Part shown: one piece after another, positions 6,747 through 12,515 of the stretch | Layout: every line of letters starts with the position of its first letter | Numbering within the stretch: the first letter of the stretch is position 1 | Origin: CAZOIA01 sp964579675 | GTDB taxonomy: Bacteria > Planctomycetota > Phycisphaerae > UBA1845 > PWPN01 | Length of the DNA stretch: 12,515 bases | Reading direction: 5' to 3' | NCBI GenBank assembly: GCA_964579675.1 | Contig: CAZOIA010000162.1 | Coordinates: 1 to 12,515, forward strand | Program-made: the position numbers and the translations under genes | The notes under the pieces: model-generated | Databases searched by the model: none | Seen by the model: only the letters and a program-made list of their open reading frames with translations | What the model was told of the DNA's origin: nothing

Positions 6747-8113
6747 TCGGTCACTCGCGCCTCGAATGGCAAGAGAGATGAAGCGGGCTCGGACAAGGTG
6801 GATCCCGCCCCATACCCCGCTGCTCCACCGCGGTCGATCGTATCCGCGTTCTGCATCAACTGGTACAGGTTCCGCCAAGGTTGCCCGGCCTCAGGGTCCG
6901 ACGCAATCTGCCGGGCCCGAAACAGCGCGTTGCCCCGCGCATTGGCATCCGCCTTGTCCTGCCACAGGGCGAAGGCGTACAACACCTTGGCCTCGACCGA
7001 ATCCGGATTACGGATCGCGAATAGCTCGAGCGCACTAACATGGCCGGTGTAGGGCGATGCAGCCCCGACCCCGTAAGGAGACGGCTCGTTTTCCTCGAAC
7101 CCGTACAAAGACCGGACGTCACTGATCCGACCCAGGAACAAGGGATCAGGAAGTCGGCCGGTCCGAGAATCGGGCGTGAGAAGCCACCGCAGAGTGTTAA
7201 GTGCCTGGGCATACTTCTGCGACGCGATCCCGGCAAATAACATCGCCAGCTTAACCGAAGCACGAGCTTGCAGATCGTCAAGACTCACCGCATCGGCCAA
7301 GCTGAAGACGCCGTACGCTTCGCGATAGGCACCTTCCTTGAAAAGCTGCCAGCCTTGCGCCATAAAGGCTTCCCGGCGAGCCCTGACGTAATTCCTGGCC
7401 AGGTCCTCCAAAGGCAGTTTCGTCTCTAGCGGAGCCATTCCAGGCACCGGTCCGGCGGAGGCTGGGGCGTGCAGCGTCCGAGCCTTGATCGCAATCTCGG
7501 GCTGAACCCAACCCTGATACTCGACATCCGACAGCCGGCGTACGCGAGCCTGCCCCAGGCCAAGCGGGCCGCCGGACGTGGCCGCAGTGTGCATCCTGGT
7601 CAACGCGCTGGGACCCGTCAATCTGCCCCCGAGCCCGAAAGGCGAACGGGCAAGACCCGTTGTGGCTGAGCCCGGCCATCTGCCCCTGTCACCCAGCAGG
7701 GATCCGCGCACGCCCACGCTCCCCCGATCATCCCTGGCGGCCCCTTGTCGGGCCGTGCCCAGTCGCCTCCTGCCTCCACCTCCAGTCTCCGTCAGCCCGG
7801 TCGAGCGGCCGGCTCGAAGTGTCCCGCCCACCTGCAGCCTTCGATCCGGCGACCACCGACTGAGAACCCCGCCCACGCCCCCCCAGTCCTCGTTGAGGGT
7901 GCGGGCGATCTGCCCGAAGTTCCTGGTGATCGCCGTGCTTGGACCGCTTAGCGACGGACGCCGGGCCCCGACCGACCGTCGGCCCGGCCTGACCTGACCC
8001 TGGCTCTGCCCCTGGCCCGCCACAGGGCTACTCATGATCAGCGCGAGCGCCACCGCCACCCCGATCGTGCCAGGCCAAAACCCTCCCGCTGAGCACGTCC
8101 AACGCCTTAGCAT
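6743..8113 (-). CDS. exported Gly/Arg-rich protein with TPR-like C-terminal half, 456 aa
   Basis: I do not recognise this family. Residues 1-32 form a signal peptide: Arg-rich start, hydrophobic core about 15-29, probable cleavage after P-V-A. Residues 33-190 are a low-complexity Gly/Arg/Ser region with no Cys. From about 235 the chain becomes helical and TPR-like, with G-W-Q-L-F-K-E-G-A-Y-R-E-A-Y at 254-267 and a second A-K-V-L-Y-A-F-A-L-W pair near 375-384. ATG 8113 has GAGGG 8 bases upstream and a promoter about 64 bases upstream. The stop overlaps the start of the dehydratase as ATGA, so the two are made from one mRNA. The tight coupling suggests a joint role in envelope glycan work, which is inference. 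The Gly/Arg region could bind acidic polysaccharide or nucleic acid; nothing in the sequence decides. Confidence 0.85.
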   Translation of the reverse strand: MLRRWTCSAGGFWPGTIGVAVALALIMSSPVAGQGQSQGQVRPGRRSVGARRPSLSGPSTAITRNFGQIARTLNEDWGGVGGVLSRWSPDRRLQVGGTLRAGRSTGLTETGGGGRRRLGTARQGAARDDRGSVGVRGSLLGDRGRWPGSATTGLARSPFGLGGRLTGPSALTRMHTAATSGGPLGLGQARVRRLSDVEYQGWVQPEIAIKARTLHAPASAGPVPGMAPLETKLPLEDLARNYVRARREAFMAQGWQLFKEGAYREAYGVFSLADAVSLDDLQARASVKLAMLFAGIASQKYAQALNTLRWLLTPDSRTGRLPDPLFLGRISDVRSLYGFEENEPSPYGVGAASPYTGHVSALELFAIRNPDSVEAKVLYAFALWQDKADANARGNALFRARQIASDPEAGQPWRNLYQLMQNADTIDRGGAAGYGAGSTLSEPASSLLPFEARVTE

Positions 8114-8176
8114 TTCCTAAACCCTCGTGGGAAGGTGGCTTATGGCAAAACGCGCGAACCTGAGCCTTCCACCCTT

Positions 8177-8205
8177 ATTCTAACCACTCTAGTGAACAGC
8201 AACAA
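8177..8205 (-). promoter_or_regulatory. candidate sigma70-type promoter for the exported protein / dehydratase operon
   Basis: On the minus strand, TTGTTG (8205-8200) and TAGAAT (8182-8177) are separated by exactly 17 bases. The -10 matches 5 of 6 consensus positions and the -35 has the TTG core. The start would be near 8170, giving a leader of about 57 bases with GAGGG before ATG 8113. Confidence 0.45.
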
Positions 8206-8227
8206 CCGAATCAAGTTATCGACACGT

Positions 8228-8247
8228 CGCGGGCCAAAATCCCGGCG
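8228..8247 (-). terminator. weak hairpin between the sulfatase gene and the next operon
   Basis: CGCGGG (8228-8233) can pair with CCCGGCG (8241-8247) with a one-base bulge. It lies about 110 bases past the sulfatase stop and just before the next promoter, where a terminator would fit. There is no T-run, and the stem is short. Confidence 0.15.
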
Positions 8248-8354
8248 ATATTCAACTCGTTGCAGAACAAATGGTTACGAGGCATCCCGTCCAGGGAATG
8301 GGCGGGTCTCAGGACTCGGGCCGGCCCCTGTGAATTGAGCCCTGGCACAGCACC

Positions 8355-9812
8355 TCAGTCCGGCTTCGTGCCGAGCTTTTCCGGGTGATAGACCGCCGGT
8401 CCTCTGTGGAATGCTTGCGGTTCGCTGAGGTTGACTTCCCAACCGTCGCCGGTTCTGGCCATCTCGGCCCTGATCAACTGATCCAGTCTTGCCCGCGTGC
8501 TCGCGTGTGCCGGGTCGTCCACCAGGTTTGTCAGTTCGTAAGCGTCGTTCTGCAGGTCGTGCAGAACCCAGGGCCTGTCTTCAAAGCGAGCGTATATGTA
8601 ACGCATGGTCCGCACCCCTCGCCAACCGGCGGGGACTTGTAAGTTGCGACGCGGCTCACAAATCTGAAAGAACACCGCTTCCGGTTCACCACGCCCGCGC
8701 GCGGTTCCGGGGTCCTGACCGGCCCCGGCCGCTTGCCCGGTGAATCGTTTCGACAGATCCCTGCCTTGAACGTGATCGGGCAGCGGAATCCCGCAAAGCG
8801 ACAGCAGGGTGGGCAGAAAATCGACGTGCGAGAGAAGCGTCTCGCGACGCTGACCGGGCCTGATCCGACGCGGGAATCGGATGATGCCGGGAACGCGGAT
8901 CGATTCCGCCCAGGGCTTGCACTTGAACGCCGATCCGTGCGAGCCCAGCATGTCCCCGTGGTCCGACGTGAACATCACGATCGTGTCGTCGGCCAGCTTC
9001 AATTCGCTCAGGAGCTGCATCAAACGTCCGACTTGTTCGTCAATCGCGGTGATGGCCGCGTAGTACCTGGCCACGTCCTCCCGGGAGCCGAACCGCACAT
9101 GCTCCTGCCAGTTTGGCCGCATGGTCAGCCTGGCTGGATCGTACAGCTTCTCAAACCGCGGCGGGGCCGCGTACGGATTATGCGGCGGACCGCAGGCCCA
9201 CCACAGGAAGAAGGGCCGGTCGCGATTCTTACGAATGAACCTGATCGCCTCGTCCATCCAGACCTCGATCTCGAATCGCTTGATCGCGACCGGTTCATCC
9301 GTGTCGTGGAAGTAGATCGAATCGAAGTGGTTATGGTTGCACTCGTTGGCCGCCCAGAACTCAAACCCCTGCCGTCGCGGCCCGGGGGGCACGAAGCCGG
9401 GCATCCGACGCCCGCCGTCCAGATGCCACTTACCCACGAAGCCGGTCGCATAACCTGCGTCCGCGAGGAGTTCTGCCAATGTCGTTCGATCTTCGCGCAG
9501 GCGAAGATCATTGACGATAAGCCCGTGGCGGTGCGGGTACGTCCCGGTCATGATCGTCGCCCGGGCCGGCGAGCAGACGGGGCTATTCGCGAACGTGTTC
9601 GGCAAAAAGAGCCCTTGGCGGGCGAGCCGATCGATGTTCGGCGTGTGTACCTGCGGGTTGCCGGCAACCCCCATCGCCTGCCCGCGCATCTGATCGGGCA
9701 TCAGGATGATGAGGTTCGGCCGGCGATCACCAGCCTTGGCGGCCGCCGAAACGACCGGCATCAATGCCATCAGGGCAATACACGTCAGCCAACGGCACAC
9801 CAGGACATTCAT
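8355..9812 (-). CDS. secreted type I (formylglycine) sulfatase, 485 aa
   Basis: This sulfatase hydrolyses sulfate esters, probably on sulfated polysaccharides. A signal peptide occupies residues 1-26 (M-N-V-L-V-C-R-W-L start, V-S-A-A-A cleavage area), placing it outside the cytoplasm. The active-site signature C-S-P-A-R at 80-84 makes Cys80 the residue converted to formylglycine. Other conserved elements are M-P-D-Q near the first strand (Asp40, metal; Gln41 where many members have a second Asp), G-K-W-H at 127-130, H211, T-S-D-H-G-D with Asp284 and His285 (metal), and the Lys-containing F-K-C-K-P at 296-300. Length is normal for the family. ATG 9812 is chosen over a longer frame to 9860 because AAAGGAGGA sits 8 bases upstream. 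No maturase gene is seen here. Substrate cannot be told. Confidence 0.95.
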   Translation of the reverse strand: MNVLVCRWLTCIALMALMPVVSAAAKAGDRRPNLIILMPDQMRGQAMGVAGNPQVHTPNIDRLARQGLFLPNTFANSPVCSPARATIMTGTYPHRHGLIVNDLRLREDRTTLAELLADAGYATGFVGKWHLDGGRRMPGFVPPGPRRQGFEFWAANECNHNHFDSIYFHDTDEPVAIKRFEIEVWMDEAIRFIRKNRDRPFFLWWACGPPHNPYAAPPRFEKLYDPARLTMRPNWQEHVRFGSREDVARYYAAITAIDEQVGRLMQLLSELKLADDTIVMFTSDHGDMLGSHGSAFKCKPWAESIRVPGIIRFPRRIRPGQRRETLLSHVDFLPTLLSLCGIPLPDHVQGRDLSKRFTGQAAGAGQDPGTARGRGEPEAVFFQICEPRRNLQVPAGWRGVRTMRYIYARFEDRPWVLHDLQNDAYELTNLVDDPAHASTRARLDQLIRAEMARTGDGWEVNLSEPQAFHRGPAVYHPEKLGTKPD

Positions 9813-9820
9813 CGGCTCGA

Positions 9821-9829
9821 TCCTCCTTT
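9821..9829 (-). promoter_or_regulatory. strong ribosome-binding site of the sulfatase gene
   Basis: AAAGGAGGA on the minus strand, 8 bases before ATG 9812-9810, is nearly a full anti-Shine-Dalgarno match. It fixes the start over the upstream in-frame codons and is the strongest such site in the window. Confidence 0.8.
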
Positions 9830-9926
9830 GGGGTGCGGAACCATGCTCCCATGATCGCAATACACTGTACTCGCGGCGATTGCCTGATTCGACCCTCGTG
9901 ACGCGTTGCTACATTCACTGTCATAC

Positions 9927-10052
9927 TCATGCGTCGGACCCTTGTCCATAGGTACTGTACTTGTATCGCTCAGGCTGATACGGCTGATACAGCGGATTAT
10001 AACCGTTTACGTTTGGGTGTAGCGGTTGCCCGGCGCGAGAACGCCTGTTCAT
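9927..10052 (-). CDS. doubtful small ORF, 41 aa, Tyr/Pro/Gln-rich
   Basis: ATG 10052 opens a 41-codon frame ending at TGA 9927-9929, 114 bases before the sulfatase start. The C-terminal half is unusual: Y-N-P-L-Y-Q-P-Y-Q-P-E-R-Y, where the doubled Y-Q-P is encoded by the tandem 9-bp repeat. GGAGG lies 12 bases upstream, too far for a good site. Third-base GC is low compared with neighbours. The frame also contains the TATAAT proposed as the sulfatase promoter, so the two readings compete. I lean toward non-coding. Confidence 0.2.
   Translation of the reverse strand: MNRRSRAGQPLHPNVNGYNPLYQPYQPERYKYSTYGQGSDA
9973..9990 (-). repeat. tandem 9-bp repeat next to a promoter-like -10 box
   Basis: GGCTGATAC occurs twice without a gap (9973-9981 and 9982-9990). 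On the minus strand this is GTATCAGCC twice, beginning 5 bases after the TATAAT at 10001-9996, so it would span the transcription start. A further GTATC at 9963-9967 is inverted to GATAC 9977-9981. This is the geometry of a repressor-type operator, but no regulator is known. Confidence 0.4.
9996..10001 (-). promoter_or_regulatory. consensus -10 box, probable sulfatase promoter
   Basis: A perfect TATAAT lies on the minus strand, with a start near 9989 and a leader of about 177 bases to ATG 9812. No good -35 hexamer lies 16-18 bases upstream, so activation or another sigma factor may be involved. The minus-strand sulfatase is the only firm gene it could serve. Confidence 0.35.
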
Positions 10053-10248
10053 GGGGGCTTCTCGCCTCCAGGCCGCTGCGAGAAACGGCCAAGCGCTCCA
10101 GAACCTGCGGCGCGCCGGACTCAAATGATACCATAGTACCTGGAGTAGCGGATATCCGAGAAGTGCTCCTTCCAACACCCGACTGGTCCGTAGCGGAGGC
10201 AGACAACCAAGATCAACGCAGACCCCGACGTTTCACTACTGGAGTCCC

Positions 10249-10425
10249 CTATGCCTGCGGGTAGAACCCGCGCCAGGCCTTCGTGGTGAATCGTCCAGGC
10301 CAGTTGAGTAACCGACGGCCGGCAACGGGGATCTCTATTTCCCCGCCGGTGCAGCAGCGCTCAATCAGAACACAGTCGTGGTGCCCACCGGCGAACCGAA
10401 CTCCGCTACGACGGGGGGAATCCAC
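10249..10425 (-). CDS. doubtful small ORF downstream of the exported helical protein, about 58 aa
   Basis: GTG 10425 (or TTG 10437, 14 bases after the upstream stop) opens a frame to TAG 10249-10251. It contains G-G-H-H-D-C-V-L-I-E-R-C-C and ends with a Trp/Phe-rich stretch. I do not recognise it. Ribosome-binding signals are poor, and a strong hairpin (10319-10349) falls inside it, which suits a non-coding 3' region better. If real, it would be cotranscribed with the 587-residue protein. Confidence 0.2.
   Translation of the reverse strand: MDSPRRSGVRFAGGHHDCVLIERCCTGGEIEIPVAGRRLLNWPGRFTTKAWRGFYPQA
10319..10349. terminator. 9-bp stem hairpin downstream of the exported helical protein gene
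   Basis: CCGGC (10319-10323) plus GGGG (10327-10330) pair with CCCC (10341-10344) plus GCCGG (10345-10349), leaving an AAC bulge and a 10-base loop. It is about 100 bases past the stop at 10452 and could end or protect that mRNA. No T-run follows on the minus strand, so Rho-independent termination is unsure. Confidence 0.3.
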
Positions 10426-10451
10426 ATGTCGAATCAACCTGACGTTCGGGC

Positions 10452-12215
10452 TCAGGGCGTTTGTGCCGTCGTTTCTTCCTGGGCGATGGCCTGATAGTAG
10501 AGCTTGATGGCGCGGTCGAAGCGCTGAGGGAACGAGCCGCGGAAGGCTTGCCGCACGGTTTCACGTTTTTCCGAAGGCAGCTCGAACAGCCAGCCGCCGG
10601 CTTTGCCGGCGCCGCCTGCGGGGTTGAGCGAGAAGGTGGTCGAGCCGCCGGCGCCCAGGGCGGCCATCGCCTGCTGGGCGTACTGGCCCAGCAGGTGCTG
10701 CAGCAGGTTGATCATCAACTGCAGGGCGTCGTTCATCAGTTCAAGCGATTCGGTCTCCCGCTTGAGCGAGTCGGGTCGGTCCTGTTTGTCAAGGGCGGTT
10801 GAAGCCCGCTGCATCCGATCGACGGCGTCGTTGAGCAGTTCAGTCGATTGCTCCAGTTTGTGCGACATCTTCGCCTGCAGATGCGGGGGTAACTGATCGG
10901 AGGTCAGGCTGAAGGGTACCACTTCCTTGGTGACGAATGTGGTTAGCGAATCCTGCTCCGGCTTGAGGGTGGTCAAATCGCCATCGGCCTGGGTCGTTCT
11001 GGTCTGCTCGATCAGGGCGGTTTCGCGCTCCATTGCCCGGGTGAGGGCGCCGGTTGCCCGCAGCATCATGAAGATCATCTTCTGCGTTTTCTTCATCGCC
11101 TCGGCCGAGGCGCCGTGGGGAATACCTCCGCCGGCGCCCATGATGTGCTGGGCCTCCATGGTGTACTTCCTGAGTCGTTCGAGAATATCCTTCCAGGTCT
11201 CGCGGAGCCGATCGGTGGCCGCCTGCAGTTGGTCGGCCGCCAGCGCCGACGGCCCGACGGCGTCGGAAAGAGGTCCCTTCTCCATGCCCGGAATCGCCTG
11301 CTGGATGGTGCCGGTGGCCTTGCGGATCAGTCGGTCCACTTCCGGATCCAGCAGTGCCATCTCGGTGGCTATCTCCAGTGCATAATAGCGAATCTCCCAT
11401 TCCTCCTTGGCTAGATCATCCGCGGTGTCCTCCTTTTCTGCGCGGATCTTCGTTTGCCGGGCGACTTCTCGTTGGCGCTCGGTCAGCTCCTCCATGCGTT
11501 TGACGGAGCGCATGATCAGGGCGAGGGACTCGGCCTGCACGCCGGACCAGCCGTACTGGATCAGCCTCTCACCCGGCGCCTTGTACAGGAGCGATGGGGC
11601 CGTGAACTTCACCGCATCCGAGTTGTCCTTGCCGGTGTCGGCGGCACCCGAGGTCCCGGATACGGCGTCGACCATCTGCTGGAGGGTGGCCACGATCTGG
11701 TTGGTGACTCCCAGGGCCCGCCCGAGCTGGTTGGCCCGGATCAGCTCGCTTGCGTCGTCAAGGTGCCGGGTAAGTTCCGCCTCCTCCGCGATGGCCAGCA
11801 GGGCGACGAACACCGAGTCGGGCCGCGAGCCGGCCTTGCTCTCGATTCCCTTTTCGAGTCGGCGGTACCGGTCGGCGTAGACCTCCTGATCGTTGGCCAG
11901 TTGATCGCGGTCGGTGCGATCCTGATCCGTCAGTTCCTCCGACTTCTTGCCGAGGGTCTGTTTGCCCAGGGTGCGGATTCGGTCCGCCTGGCGGGTCTCG
12001 TTCTTGAGCAGGGCCTCCAGGGTGGCTTGGACCGCCCCATCCGAGAGCATGACCTTCTCTTCCTTGAGGATCCGGGCCAGCTCGGCCAGAACCCGTCGCT
12101 GCTCGTCGATGGCTGAACTGAACGCCGTCTTCGTTGCCGTCAGGTCGGGTGGCCGGGCCAGGCAATAATGCCAGCTTGCCAGCACCGCTAACACCACCGA
12201 GATTCGTCCAATCAT
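10452..12215 (-). CDS. exported helix-rich protein of unknown function, 587 aa
   Basis: The signal peptide covers residues 1-20 (hydrophobic core V-V-L-A-V-L-A, cleavage after Y-C-L-A). The rest is almost all amphipathic helix rich in Glu, Gln, Arg and Leu, with likely coiled coil at about 35-125, 225-265, 325-350 and 445-510. A Gly/Ala-rich hinge lies at 520-540. The C-terminus carries W542, L-P at 546-547, R551, F-P at 562-563, R565 and Y-Y at 573-574. I recall such an L-P-x(3)-R ... F-P-x-R-(F/Y) ... Y-Y ending from planctomycete exported proteins, often near MoxR/von Willebrand-type genes; that is memory, not a search. No enzyme motif is visible. ATG 12215 is chosen over a longer frame to 12503 because it gives the signal peptide and follows a promoter by about 40 bases. 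The ribosome-binding site is weak. Confidence 0.88.
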   Translation of the reverse strand: MIGRISVVLAVLASWHYCLARPPDLTATKTAFSSAIDEQRRVLAELARILKEEKVMLSDGAVQATLEALLKNETRQADRIRTLGKQTLGKKSEELTDQDRTDRDQLANDQEVYADRYRRLEKGIESKAGSRPDSVFVALLAIAEEAELTRHLDDASELIRANQLGRALGVTNQIVATLQQMVDAVSGTSGAADTGKDNSDAVKFTAPSLLYKAPGERLIQYGWSGVQAESLALIMRSVKRMEELTERQREVARQTKIRAEKEDTADDLAKEEWEIRYYALEIATEMALLDPEVDRLIRKATGTIQQAIPGMEKGPLSDAVGPSALAADQLQAATDRLRETWKDILERLRKYTMEAQHIMGAGGGIPHGASAEAMKKTQKMIFMMLRATGALTRAMERETALIEQTRTTQADGDLTTLKPEQDSLTTFVTKEVVPFSLTSDQLPPHLQAKMSHKLEQSTELLNDAVDRMQRASTALDKQDRPDSLKRETESLELMNDALQLMINLLQHLLGQYAQQAMAALGAGGSTTFSLNPAGGAGKAGGWLFELPSEKRETVRQAFRGSFPQRFDRAIKLYYQAIAQEETTAQTP

Positions 12216-12261
12216 AAGGCACCCACGTGAATCTGTTGCCGGGACCCAATCGAACCGGCCC

Positions 12262-12290
12262 ATTATAACAGGCCGTCTCCGGCGTGATAA
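12262..12290 (-). promoter_or_regulatory. candidate sigma70-type promoter of the exported helical protein gene
   Basis: On the minus strand, TTATCA (12290-12285; 4 of 6) and TATAAT (12267-12262; perfect) are 17 bases apart. The start would be near 12255, about 40 bases before ATG 12215. The -35 box lies within the first, diverged unit of the 22-bp repeat array. Confidence 0.5.
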
Positions 12291-12342
12291 GGGCCCGCCT
12301 TCGGCGCGATCAGGGCCCGCCTCCGGCGCGATCAGAGCCGGC
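12277..12342. repeat. three tandem 22-bp repeats upstream of the exported helical protein gene
   Basis: Units at 12277-12298, 12299-12320 and 12321-12342 share the pattern C-T-(C/T)-CGGCG-(T/C)-GAT-(A/C)-AG, then GGCCCGC or a variant, with only two to four differences between copies. There is no spacer, so this is a minisatellite rather than CRISPR. The array spans the -35 of the downstream promoter and the stop region of the partial upstream frame. Confidence 0.8.
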
Positions 12343-12515
12343 CTCTGTGAGGCCGGTGCTTCCTTGGATGGGGACGTAACGGTAGTCTTTAACTCCGGGG
12401 ACGACTCCCGGGCAGGAATGCAGAGCGGCATCGGACTGCTCCCCCGGCTGGATGCCGATTGTAGGTTCAATGACGGCCCGGACCGATTCTGGCCTGCCGA
12501 CATGGGCCGGGAGGT
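12310..12515 (-). CDS. probable 3' end of an upstream minus-strand gene
   Basis: A frame open from the right edge runs 67 codons (from 12513) to TGA at 12312-12310. It has a balanced composition, with S-V-R-A-V-I-E-P-T-I-G-I and V-K-D-Y-R-Y-V-P-I-Q, and third-base GC of roughly two thirds. This is unlike the Ser/Pro-rich overlapping frame that continues into the next gene. The stop falls within the 22-bp repeat array, whose units would encode the final Gly/Ala-rich residues. It ends 94 bases before ATG 12215, with a promoter in between. I do not recognise the product, and with only the tail visible it may be chance. Confidence 0.4.
   Translation of the reverse strand, partial: LPAHVGRPESVRAVIEPTIGIQPGEQSDAALHSCPGVVPGVKDYRYVPIQGSTGLTEAGSDRAGGGP
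12338..12356. repeat. 8-bp perfect inverted repeat with 3-base loop
   Basis: CCGGCCTC (12338-12345) pairs with GAGGCCGG (12349-12356) around TGT. It overlaps the end of the 22-bp array and lies inside the partial frame at 12310-12515. On the plus strand it is followed by TGCTTCCTT, on the minus strand by no T-run. It could be a terminator-like or REP-like element. Confidence 0.4.

Larger units (their letters stand above)
9813..10451. other. 639-bp sparse region between the sulfatase and the exported helical protein
   Basis: No recognised gene lies here. The stretch holds the sulfatase leader and its probable promoter, a tandem 9-bp repeat, a hairpin at 10319-10349 and two small ORFs of low credibility (9927-10052 and 10249-10425). 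The octamer ACTGTACT occurs at 9864-9871 and again at 9954-9961. The part near 9900-10010 is clearly more AT-rich than the flanking genes, as expected for a control region. Confidence 0.6.

Noticed and set aside
8135..8338. Plus-strand ORF of 67 codons between two minus-strand genes
   Set aside because: Ser/Arg-rich, no properly spaced ribosome-binding site, and it overlaps the promoter proposed for the exported protein operon.
8733..9854. Long plus-strand ORF (373 codons) opposite the sulfatase gene
   Set aside because: It mirrors conserved sulfatase codons, is rich in Arg/Pro/His, and has no ribosome-binding site. The minus strand has signal peptide, signature motifs and a strong start.
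9997..10206. Minus-strand ORF of 69 codons in the sparse region
   Set aside because: Ser/Arg/Ala-rich, no start signal, no recognisable content.
12277..12342. CRISPR array
   Set aside because: The three 22-bp units are directly adjacent with no spacers, and no cas gene is present.
12216..12503. N-terminal extension of the exported helical protein to ATG 12503
   Set aside because: The extension is Ser/Pro-rich, reads through the 22-bp repeats and promoter, and would bury the signal peptide in mid-chain.

Overview
The window is a GC-rich bacterial chromosome segment, most likely from a planctomycete (Planctomycetota) or a close relative. This is inferred from several features together: a secreted type I sulfatase, long tetratricopeptide (TPR) proteins, and a large exported helical protein. 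That last protein ends in an L-P-x(3)-R ... F-P-x-R-(F/Y) ... Y-Y element that I associate with planctomycete exported proteins. No rRNA, tRNA, CRISPR array or insertion sequence was seen.

Layout. Positions 1-437 hold no gene I can call firmly. Two antisense open frames run off the left edge, and there is a clean 10-bp hairpin. Two minus-strand TPR genes (2133-3380, then 438-2120) form an operon. A 358-bp divergent control region separates them from a plus-strand lipoprotein gene (3739-4794) that resembles a type I periplasmic sugar-binding protein. This gene converges with only 8 bp to spare on a minus-strand operon. In that operon an exported Gly/Arg-rich protein (6743-8113) is translationally coupled through an ATGA overlap to a membrane-anchored FlaA1/WbpM/CapD-type nucleotide-sugar 4,6-dehydratase (4803-6746). 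Upstream lies a minus-strand secreted sulfatase (8355-9812) with the C-x-P-x-R formylglycine site. A long sparse stretch (9813-10451) follows, with a promoter-like TATAAT, a tandem 9-bp repeat, a hairpin and two doubtful small ORFs. Next is a 587-residue exported helix-rich protein (10452-12215). Just upstream are a promoter, three tandem 22-bp repeats and the probable 3' end of another minus-strand gene (12310 to the right edge).

How the genes may work together. The clearest theme is the cell surface: nucleotide-sugar modification for a polysaccharide or glycan, an exported partner made from the same mRNA, a sulfatase acting on sulfated glycans outside the cytoplasm, and a lipoprotein able to bind a small ligand, perhaps a sugar. 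The TPR pair would act as cytoplasmic scaffolds, and nothing in the window names their partners. This linkage is inferred from proximity and family knowledge. I did not find a clearly new system. The best candidates for something undescribed are the coupled Gly/Arg-rich exported protein plus dehydratase, and the paired TPR scaffolds.
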